NCBI GenBank assembly: GCA_001275005.1
Contig: JWZX01002445.1
Location: 1-34,287, forward strand
DNA from: Chrysochromulina tobinii
Taxonomy: Eukaryota > Haptophyta > Prymnesiales > Chrysochromulinaceae
DNA length: 34,287 bases
Direction: 5' to 3'
Position 1 is the stretch's first letter; each line of letters begins with the position of its first letter. Made by a program: the position numbers and the translations under genes. A model generated the notes under the pieces. It did no database searches, had not been told where the DNA came from, and worked only from the letters and a program-made list of their open reading frames with translations. Shown here one piece after another: positions 1 through 7,693 of this stretch.

Positions 1-86
1 CATCCCCTCTTAGTGAGGAAGAGCTCAGTGAGCTACCCGAGTGTGTGTTGTGTGAACGCCTGGTACGGCGCGCGGAGCGCGGCGTG

Positions 87-3000
87 ATGGCGATGCATCC
101 CTCGGCCAAGCGCCCCCGGCTCGCCGCCGACGCGAGTGCGCGCACGATGCTCGTCGGCGACGACAGCGCGCTGCCGGACGAAGATCGCGCAAAGTACGAG
201 GAGGAGGTGTGCCGGCTCACCGCTGCGGGACAGCAGTTTGTCGACGAGGACTTCCCAGCCACGCAGCTGTCCATCAAGGGCAAGGACGAGGTGCCGCTTT
301 CCGACGCTCCTCCTCCTCCGCCGCCGCGTGAGCCCGGCGCGCCTCCGACGTGCCGGTGCGGTGCTGCGGCCGCTGCCGCCATCGTGTCCAAGGACACGCC
401 CAACAAGGGCCGCAGGTACTGGCACTGCCCTTTTCGCCGGTGCAGCTTCTTTGCTTGGGCGGACGGCGGCGAGGTCGCCTTTCGCGGTGGCGGATCGGCC
501 GCGAAGCTCACGTGGGCTCGACTGCCGCCTGAGCTGGGGATCGTCTCTGACTACGGCTTCCGTGCCGAGGATCTGCGCCAGGGCGGTGTGGGCGACTGCT
601 GGTTCATGAGTGCGCTCGCCGTCGTCGCGGAGCGGCACGACCTGATCGCGCGGCTCTTTGCGGCCGACACGGCGCGCAACGCGGCCGGCCTGTGCTGCGT
701 GCGCCTTTTCCTGGACGGCGCGTGGAGCTCCGTCTGGATCGACGACCAGCTGCCGGTGACCTCGCAGCCCCGGCGCGAGGCGCTCGCCTTTGACACGAAG
801 CTCGCCTTCTGCCGCTGCTCCTCGGTCACGGGCGCGCAGCAGCTCTGGGCTAGCTTCGTCGAGAAGGCGTACGCCAAGGCGCACGGCTCCTTCCAGGCCA
901 TCTCGGGCGGCCAGGTGGCGGAGGCGCTGCTCGACCTGACGGGTGCACCTACGGAGATGATCTACCTCGGAGACGACCGTTTCGACTCGGAGCTCATGTG
1001 GGCACGGCTGCGCGCATACCGAGCGCTTGAGCTGCCTATGGGGTGTGGCACCAACAACGCCGAGGGGCAGCAGAACTTGCGCGAGGTGGGGCTGGTGGGC
1101 GGTCACGCGTACTCGATCCTCGATGTGCGCGAGGCGACGACGCGCACGGGAGAGCGCGTGCGGCTGCTGCGCGTGCGCAATCCCCACGGCTGCACCGAGT
1201 GGAATGGCGAGTGGTCGGACTCGTCAGACTTGTGGTCACAGCTCGTCGGCAGCGACGGGGGCGGCGCGGGCGGCGCTGCTGGCCCAGGCTTTGAGCGCAC
1301 CGGTGTCGACGATGGCACTTTTTGGATCGATTACACCAAGTTCATGATGGGCTTCTCTCACGTGGACGTGTGCTACGCCTTCCGAGGCTGGCATGCGCGC
1401 AGCTACCCCAACCACTTTCCGCCCGACCGCAAGACTTCGAAGCGGCTCTGCGCGTCCGTGCTCACGATCCGCGTGCACGAGCGGCCGACGACACTCATGG
1501 TGATGGCGCTGCAGCCGACCAAGCGGGGCTCGTGGTGCCGTGCGGACCGTAAGAAGTCATACCGCCTGGGCGACCTCTCCGTGCTCGTCGGCCGGCTGAC
1601 AGCGGACGGCACGCGTCTGGCGCAGCTTGTGGGCGGAGGCCTGCGTGGGGCGGACCGTGGCGAGCGCACCTGGGTCGCCACGCTCGACGCGCACGCGACG
1701 TACGTTGTGCTGCCGCTCTGCCTGTCCAATAACCCAACGGCCGCGGAGACGACGGCGCGTCAACCCTTCACAGTCCGGCTGTGGGCTTCCGAGCGGGTGC
1801 ACATCGATTCGATCTCAAGTTATCCGCCGCACGAGGCCGCGCCGCGCCTCCAGCTCGACTGGTGTGCGCAGCTCGCGTTGCAGGCGCTTCACATGGCCAT
1901 GGCCGGTGCGCTCGTCGCAGTGGTGGCGCGCCCGATCGTGCGCAGCTTTGGGTGCACCGCGGAGCTCGAGCAGCTACTGATGCTGCCGCAGAATGCCTCG
2001 CTGCTGATGGACGGCGGCTCTGGCGCGCGCGTCTCAACGCGGCTGCATCGGATCTCGCAGACGGCCGCCGCGCTCGTGGTCACAGGGGACGAGCTCACTC
2101 TCATCGCCGGCTACAATTGGGCACCCCCCTCCGCGCCGGCGCTCATGCTCCGCGCGACTGCGTTCGTCAAGTCATGCGCGGCGCGCGGGGTCGAGGGGCC
2201 GTTGACGAACCTCAAGGACGAGGCCGACGCGTACTACCGAAGGCGGCAAGTGGAGAAGGAGCGTCTCCGTGCCGCCGAGGCCGCACGTGGCGTGCCGCCG
2301 CCGCCGCCGCGTGGGGAGCGCGGCGTGCGCTGGCCAGCCAAGTGGAGCGCCTACTGCACGAGTGCTCGCGTGCCGCCGCAGTCGCGCCGCCTTCTCATGG
2401 TCGCCGCGGCCTCGGGCATGCAATACGAGCTTGGCGAGATTGAGATCGTCTCGGTGCGCGATGGCGAGCAGGGCGCCTCGGCCACTGTGGCAGCCGGGGC
2501 GGCGCTGACGACGGCTGCCGCGGCGGGTAAGCAGGCTGCGGGCAAGCGGGCGGCACAGGCGACGGCTGCGACGGAGGCAAGTGCCTCTGCGATGGCTCGG
2601 TGGCTCGGGGGCTCCAATGGCGCCGCCGGCCTCGCCGCTGGCCTTGCTGGCAGTGGCAGTGCCACTGGCGTCGCTGGCCACGCAGCCATCGCACCGGTTG
2701 CTCTAGCGGCCGCGGCATCGGATGATTCTCCGTGGGTCAATGGGGCCGATGGCCTCTTCACTGCGGCGTCCCTCAGCGTCGAGCAGTGGCTTGCGGTGGA
2801 GATGGCTCTGCGCCCAGTGCTGGCCAACGGGCCCGATGGCCCCTCGAACAGCGCGGCCGGCGGAGGTGGCGGTGGCGGAGGAGGAGGCGGTGGCGGCGGC
2901 GCCGGCGGATTCAACCCGGCGCTCCTTCCGGCGCTCGATGAGGAGGCGATGCTGCGTGAGGTACTCGAGGCATCCGCACGCGAGCATGCGGCGCAGCAGC

Positions 3001-3614
3001 AGGCGCTCCTTGAGGCAGTCCTATCCGCCTCAGGCGATGCGGCCATCGGAGGCAGCGGCAGAGGCGGCAGAGGCGGCGGAGGCAGTGGCGGAGGCAGTAG
3101 CGGCGGCGGCAGCGGCGCTAGCAGTAGCGGCGTCAGTAGAGGTGGCCCTGGAGCTGGGCTCGGAATGAGCGAGGACGAGCACCTAGAAGCTGCCCTCGCC
3201 GCAAGCCGCGACGAGGCAGCGCGTGACGCACAGCGGCGAGCGGCGGCGTCGGCGGCGATGCCCACGGGAGCAGCGCATGCCGCGGCGGCGGATGAGGAGG
3301 AGGAGCTCGCGATGGCGCTTGAGCTCTCGCGCCAGATCGCGGCATGCACTCGAGAGCCTCGGATCGCAAGCCGCTCGGTGGAGGTGGATCTGACGGACAA
3401 AGGCGGCTGCGAGGCTTGTGCAAACGGCATGAGCGTCGACGCGCCTATCGAACTGTCTTCAGATGAAGACGAGGCGGTGGCGCCCGGCCCGCTGCCCGCG
3501 GCCGTTGCGGTGGACGATGCGTCGACCGAAGAGGACGAGCCCACGCCAACGCCCACGGCCAACGTGCCGCTGAAGGAGGTTCGCGAGGCGCGCCTGCGGC
3601 ACTTCGTCGCATGA
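87..3614 (+). CDS. Calpain-type cysteine protease with GRF zinc finger and C-terminal ubiquitin-interacting motifs
   Basis: A 1,175-residue protein. Seen: a KRPR basic patch near residue 8; a GRF-type zinc finger with Cys89, Cys91, Cys114 and Cys119; a CysPc calpain core with the catalytic Cys171 in a QGGVGDCWFMSALA motif, His340 in GGHAYSI and Asn365 in RNPHG followed by EWNGEWSD. The C-H and H-N spacing (169 and 25) is close to that of classical calpains, so the triad looks intact. Beta-rich calpain C2-like sequence follows to about residue 830, then Ala/Gly-rich low complexity with a poly-Gly run, and three UIM-like helices near residues 951, 1028 and 1069 (best: EEEELAMALELSRQ). Inferred: an intracellular Cys protease recruited to ubiquitinated targets. 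The start at 87 has G at -3 and +4. The frame is open to the window edge, and a TTAG acceptor-like site lies at 10-13, so an upstream exon is possible. No EF hands are seen, so direct calcium control is doubtful. Confidence 0.88.
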   Translation: MAMHPSAKRPRLAADASARTMLVGDDSALPDEDRAKYEEEVCRLTAAGQQFVDEDFPATQLSIKGKDEVPLSDAPPPPPPREPGAPPTCRCGAAAAAAIVSKDTPNKGRRYWHCPFRRCSFFAWADGGEVAFRGGGSAAKLTWARLPPELGIVSDYGFRAEDLRQGGVGDCWFMSALAVVAERHDLIARLFAADTARNAAGLCCVRLFLDGAWSSVWIDDQLPVTSQPRREALAFDTKLAFCRCSSVTGAQQLWASFVEKAYAKAHGSFQAISGGQVAEALLDLTGAPTEMIYLGDDRFDSELMWARLRAYRALELPMGCGTNNAEGQQNLREVGLVGGHAYSILDVREATTRTGERVRLLRVRNPHGCTEWNGEWSDSSDLWSQLVGSDGGGAGGAAGPGFERTGVDDGTFWIDYTKFMMGFSHVDVCYAFRGWHARSYPNHFPPDRKTSKRLCASVLTIRVHERPTTLMVMALQPTKRGSWCRADRKKSYRLGDLSVLVGRLTADGTRLAQLVGGGLRGADRGERTWVATLDAHATYVVLPLCLSNNPTAAETTARQPFTVRLWASERVHIDSISSYPPHEAAPRLQLDWCAQLALQALHMAMAGALVAVVARPIVRSFGCTAELEQLLMLPQNASLLMDGGSGARVSTRLHRISQTAAALVVTGDELTLIAGYNWAPPSAPALMLRATAFVKSCAARGVEGPLTNLKDEADAYYRRRQVEKERLRAAEAARGVPPPPPRGERGVRWPAKWSAYCTSARVPPQSRRLLMVAAASGMQYELGEIEIVSVRDGEQGASATVAAGAALTTAAAAGKQAAGKRAAQATAATEASASAMARWLGGSNGAAGLAAGLAGSGSATGVAGHAAIAPVALAAAASDDSPWVNGADGLFTAASLSVEQWLAVEMALRPVLANGPDGPSNSAAGGGGGGGGGGGGGGAGGFNPALLPALDEEAMLREVLEASAREHAAQQQALLEAVLSASGDAAIGGSGRGGRGGGGSGGGSSGGGSGASSSGVSRGGPGAGLGMSEDEHLEAALAASRDEAARDAQRRAAASAAMPTGAAHAAAADEEEELAMALELSRQIAACTREPRIASRSVEVDLTDKGGCEACANGMSVDAPIELSSDEDEAVAPGPLPAAVAVDDASTEEDEPTPTPTANVPLKEVREARLRHFVA

Positions 3615-3836
3615 GAGAGAGAGATGACCCAAAACTACATCAGCACGCTAATGAAACAGGTTGACCCAAAGGGAAGTCAGGGGAGTGGTTTACTATTTTT
3701 CAGTTGATTGGGTCCATCCCCACACCCAGTTCCACACACGTAGCATCGGTTGTCGCGTCTGTCGTGTTAACGTTCACACATTCACACCATGGCGGCAAGC
3801 GCATAATGGTGTGACGAAATTGATCGCGAGCGAAAC

Positions 3837-4733
3837 ATGGAACTCGCGGCCGACCTTGCTCGAGCCTCGGGCGCTTCGTCCGAGGACGATGACAGGGCGC
3901 GGATGCAGGCAGCCTTTAGCCAGACCGAGTTCAAGCCCGCCGGCGCGCCTGCGGCCTTGGCATTGGCCTTGCGCACGGACCTTGCTGCAGGACGGCTGAC
4001 GATGGCCGAGTACGCTCGGGAGGCACGTTCCGCCGGGTTGAGCACCTCCGAGGTGGCCGCCACCCTGAAGCAGCACGCAGCGGCCAAGGAAACATCGTTC
4101 ATGGAAGCCTCAGCTGAGGCTGCGACAGCGAAGCCGTCTCCAGAGGAGGTGATCACCTTTCCGGCGGGCACATACTACGGCCGTCTGCATGCGACAGCTG
4201 TCAAGGTTGTAGACGGAATTTTCGTGCCTGTCGTCCCCGCTGCGTCACACGCGATCTCCGAAGAGCTCTCGGCGTCCCTACAATGGCTGCGCGAGCAGCG
4301 CCCGTGGGGTGCACGTGCTGCAGAGCGATTGAGCCCAGAGAACAACTTCCTGCCAGACCTGGAGCTGCATGACGAGAGCCGCGGTGGGCGCGTGGCCGGC
4401 GGTAAGGTTGACCCCGAGGGCGCTATGCACCTCGCGTGCGCGCTCCGCCTGAACACGGTTCTAATGAGCCTCAATCTGGGCGACAACTGCTTGGGCGACG
4501 AGGGGGCTGCACACCTAGCTACGGCGCTCGCGTCCAACCGCACGCTGACGGGGCTCAACCTCGCCGGCAACGGGCTGAGTGATGCGGGCGCGGACCTCTT
4601 GGCCGCCATGCTGGAAACGAATCGGGTGCTCGCCACAATCGACATCGGTGGCAACGCCTTCTCAGACGCCGCAATGGCGCGCCTTCGAGAGGCGTGGGGA
4701 GCACGGGACGCTACGAACCTCCGCTTCGACTAG
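3837..4733 (+). CDS. Leucine-rich-repeat protein (ribonuclease-inhibitor type repeats)
   Basis: A 298-residue single-exon protein. The C-terminal third carries three RNI-type leucine-rich repeats of about 28 residues (residues ~195-290), recognisable by LMSLNLGDNCLGDEGA, LTGLNLAGNGLSDAGA and LATIDIGGNAFSDAAM. The N-terminal ~85 residues are Ala-rich and helical (a TMAEYAREARSAGLSTSEVAATLKQ-like stretch) and unrecognised; the middle contains a short beta-rich region. LRRs of this kind are protein-binding scaffolds; no catalytic motif or signal peptide is seen, so cytosolic or nuclear location is inferred. The start has a good context (AAACATGG). It lies 222 bp downstream of the calpain gene on the same strand, and this spacer holds a GAGAGAGA run just after the calpain stop. 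The specific role is unknown. Confidence 0.8.
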   Translation: MELAADLARASGASSEDDDRARMQAAFSQTEFKPAGAPAALALALRTDLAAGRLTMAEYAREARSAGLSTSEVAATLKQHAAAKETSFMEASAEAATAKPSPEEVITFPAGTYYGRLHATAVKVVDGIFVPVVPAASHAISEELSASLQWLREQRPWGARAAERLSPENNFLPDLELHDESRGGRVAGGKVDPEGAMHLACALRLNTVLMSLNLGDNCLGDEGAAHLATALASNRTLTGLNLAGNGLSDAGADLLAAMLETNRVLATIDIGGNAFSDAAMARLREAWGARDATNLRFD

Positions 4734-5158
4734 TAAGAATTCTGAATTGTCTTAAACGAGCGGCAACGCCCACTTTCGTTTTACGTTAGGCGAGGGTCCC
4801 AAAGCCAAAAGCCTAAGCTGCCCTCCATCTCAGCCGATAACTTTTTGTCCTTTCCTACGGATGGTAACAAAATCGCCAAAACCGGCGCGCGCGCCGCTCG
4901 CGCATACACACACACACCTCTCCACCACTCACCACTCAGCGTGAGCGACATGACGGACAGCCATGTGGATCGGACAGCGTCCGGGTGCAACCGCGTGCAA
5001 GCGTGCAAGACGGATGTTATGCACGTTTGTCGCGCCACGTCTGAAACTCTGAGTGCCAATGTCGGACCAGCGTCCCTATGCCCATGCCATATCGCTGCCT
5101 ACACGTGCCACGTGTACGGTCACCCCGCCCGTCGCCCGCCGCACACCGCCACGGCGCC
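4734..5158. other. Intergenic region between convergent genes
   Basis: About 425 bp separating the 3' ends of the LRR gene (plus) and the MRH-receptor gene (minus). It holds a short CG-rich palindromic stretch and a (CA)n run near 4880-4920. Overlapping short open frames have no recognisable protein features. It presumably contains the two 3' UTRs; no clear polyadenylation signal or hairpin could be assigned. Confidence 0.6.
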
Positions 5159-7339
5159 TCAGAAGGCCTCGCGCGCCGCCGCCGCATGCGCGTCCCACCC
5201 AAACTCATCCTTCTTGAGCTCCTTCTTGAGCCGGCGCGCGCGCGGCCCATCGGGCTTGAGGCGCATCGCGGCGACGAAGGCCTCGGCCGCGCGCGAGCCG
5301 CCAGATCGCAGGTGAGCGACCGACTGCCACTTTTGCTCCTCGCACCAGTTGCCGGCCGCGGGCAGCCTCTCGAGCAGCCCTGACGCTGTCATGAGCGCCT
5401 CGAGGCCGTTGATGCGCGCCGCCGCCGCCAGACCCTTGGCCACGTCCTCAGTGGGAGCTTCCTCCGGACGCCCATCCGCCGTCGTGGGCGTGTACGCGGC
5501 CGGCCCGTCGTCGTCGTCATCCTTAGGCGGCGCGTAGGCCCCATACTTATTCCCAGAGGACGCGGCGCTCGGCGCGGCGCTCGTGCTCGCTGAAGCGCCG
5601 CCCGCCGCCGCCCTGGAGCTGCACGCGCCGCTGCTTGCTCCGTACTCGGCGCGGCTCTGGGCGAGGAGCTCTTCCTTGAGATCCTCCTCCGATTTGACGC
5701 AACTCCCATCCGCACCCGTGATCCACTTGGCAGGCTTCTTACCCGGATTGCCCGTGCTGCCCGGGACGGCGCGATCGCCGTCGCGGCGCGCCGGTGGGCG
5801 GCTGTCGCCCCCGCCATTGCGCTTGCTGCAGCTTCGGTACCACAGGCAGCCGAGCACCAGGACGCACAGCAGGCCCACCCCCGATCCTGCACACGACAGG
5901 ACCAGAACCCACGGATAGGGCGCCGGCAGCTCGCATGCATTGGGGTCGGCCATCGAGGCGACGTAGAGCTTGCCAATGTCGCGCACCGCCGGCGGCACCG
6001 AGTTGTCCGCACATTGGTACTCGACGACGAAGCCTCGTGAGACCGTCGACGGCTTGAAGTCGCATTTGATGCCGTTGCCTGGCTGGGAAGCTTCGAGTAG
6101 GTAGCAGACGGCCTGTGGGGAATCCGAAGGGCGGAGGTGCGGAGGGGTGAGGGCGGGCGAGCGGGAACGGGGAGGGCGAGGCGCGGCGGGGGGAACAGGG
6201 GTGGGCGTGTTGTGCTGAACGACGGGGGTGCGGTGAGCGGCAGCTAGGGTGGGGAAGAGGTGTGGGGGAGGGTCTCACGCACCGGATACCCGAGGGTGTC
6301 CTTCCACAGGCCGACGGTTTCGCATGCACCCGGCGGCCCATCCGGTCCGAGGTCATACGGCCCAGCCACGCGTGTCGCCGCCGCGACGTCGTTCACAGAG
6401 AGGGAGGCGTTGCACGGGCCGATGGGACCTTGAAGGTGTTGCACGGGCAAGATCTGGCCGCACAAGGCCCAATGGTACTGGGCGCCACGCTGATCCAGGG
6501 CGGTCATGGTGCCGCCGGACCACTCGAGCATCGAGCTCAGGTCGTACCGGTGCCCGCCGCAGTCGTACAGGCAGCCCGTCGCATGCGCCACTAGGGACGG
6601 CACGGTCTCGCACACGATGGGCGGCGGCGGCGGCGGCGGCGGATTGGTGATGCCCGGAGGGGAGGCGGGGGGGGAGGGGGGTGGCGGGGAGTGAGGCGGC
6701 GACGGCGGCGGGGGTGGCGGGGGTGACGGGGGTGGCGACGCCGGTTTTGGGCCAGGCCCAGGCCCAGGCCCAGGCCCAGGCCCAGGCCCGGGGGTATTGG
6801 GCGGGGAGTGAGGTGACGGCGGCGGCGACGCCGGTTTTGGGCCAGGCCCAGGCCCAGGCCCAGGCCCAGGCCCGGGGCCAGGGCCTCCCGTGCCACAGCC
6901 CGCGGGCCCCGCAATCTTGATCTCGTATGAGGAAGCACCGGTCGCATCGACCTGCGCAGGCTGCTCCGTCTGGGCGCAACTCCACTCGAAGGTGACGTCG
7001 CGCGGTGTGCTCCCCACCTTGTCACCACCGGGATAGTTGCATTGCATGCCCTGGGTCGGGTTGCTTGGATCCATCACCGAGCATGTCCCTTGGGTGGTGT
7101 CGCCGATGATGGCGCAGTCGGTCGGGCCGGTGCCCCACGTCTGCACGGCCGCCCACGATGCTTTCGGCAACGTCGTGGCCGAGCACACTTCCTTGTAGGC
7201 CTCTTCGTTGCACGTCCTCCAGAAGTAATTTTTACTTTCCGAGTCCGTGGCCGTGGTGTCTGGGTCAAGGAAAAGGGGTTTGAGCGAACTCAGATCGTAT
7301 GTGAGGCCGCCGTCGCAGGTCCATGTGCACTTAGTGCCC
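5159..7339 (-). CDS. Type I membrane protein with two tandem mannose-6-phosphate-receptor-homology (MRH)-like domains; 5' end incomplete
   Basis: Two exons, 7339-6283 and 6112-5159, joined in phase 0, give 670 codons including the stop. MRH-like domain 1 begins at once (CTWTCDGGLTYDLSSL), with paired cysteines and ends at PRDVTFEWSC. A Gly-Pro/Ser-Pro linker of about 90 residues follows. MRH-like domain 2 runs from CLYDCGGHRYDLSSM through the splice junction (LGYP|AVCYLLEAS) to FVVEYQC. A transmembrane helix (VLVLSCAGSGVGLLCVLVLG) precedes a cytosolic tail of about 230 residues ending in Lys-rich helices. The family (CD-MPR, ATG27, MRH lectins) binds N-glycans in the Golgi/endosomal lumen; the glycan ligand here is unknown. 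No signal peptide is present in these exons, so at least one upstream exon must exist; the frame at 7339 begins with the last base of a split codon after a CTCTGGCAG acceptor. It could instead be a receptor-like protein without lectin activity. Confidence 0.75.
6113..6282 (-). other. Spliceosomal intron in the MRH-receptor gene (170 bp)
   Basis: On the minus strand the donor reads CCG|GTGCGTGAG and the acceptor CCCCACAG|GCCGTC. Both are phase 0, and removal joins two halves of one MRH domain in which the conserved G-Y-x-A-V-C-Y beta strand spans the junction. The frame of exon 1 otherwise stops at 6244-6246. This is the only intron in the window with good support at both ends. Confidence 0.8.
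6734..6885 (-). repeat. Duplicated Gly-Pro linker with CCCAGG hexamer arrays
   Basis: Two direct copies start at 6734 and 6824, offset exactly 90 bp (30 residues). Each begins GGCGACGCCGGTTTTGG and runs into tandem CCCAGG hexamers encoding (Gly-Pro)n then Lys-Pro-Ala-Ser-Pro. It lies in the linker between the two MRH-like domains. The in-frame hexamer expansion is probably length-variable. Confidence 0.85.
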
Positions 7340-7693
7340 CTGCCAGAGGGGTAGAGGGATGTGTGGGCACAGTATGAGCTGGTATACGCAACGTCACGGC
7401 AAACAAAGCAGCAGCGCCTTACTCCGTACAGGTCGTCATGTTGTCTTTATGTCTTTTTGCTACACGGAACCTCGGCGATGCCGGTGTGAACCGGGGCGTG
7501 GAAAGGGGAGTCGGCAAGTAGCGTGAACTCCCGGGCCCACCACCCTGCTACATGTACGATCGAGTGCCTGCCGATTTCGTGTCTGTTTTCGTGACGCGCT
7601 TGGGTTTTTTCGGCCATCAAATTTGGCGGACATCGAAGTCGGCTTCCCGATCGCCGACCGACCCCCACTTCTTGGAACCCCAACGACGAAAAC
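7340..7693. promoter_or_regulatory. Head-to-head intergenic region between the MRH-receptor and F-box/LRR genes
   Basis: About 350 bp lie between the 5'-most certain MRH exon (minus) and the ATG of the F-box/LRR gene (plus). It must hold the promoter of the plus-strand gene and the missing first exon(s), or an intron, of the minus-strand gene. The minus-strand pyrimidine-rich tract ending CTCTGGCAG (7340-7346) is a clear acceptor. No TATA box is evident. Confidence 0.4.

Noticed and set aside
33-1187. 384-codon antisense open frame over the calpain gene
   Set aside because: It mirrors the calpain codons on the other strand, is Arg-rich without domains, and starts without a proper ATG; a GC-driven shadow.
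2351-3562. 403-codon antisense frame with Ser/Ala/Pro runs
   Set aside because: It is the reverse complement of the Ala/Gly/UIM region of the calpain gene and consists of low complexity only.
3661-3999. 112-codon frame between the calpain and LRR genes
   Set aside because: It overlaps the LRR gene start in another frame, begins without ATG and has no recognisable feature.
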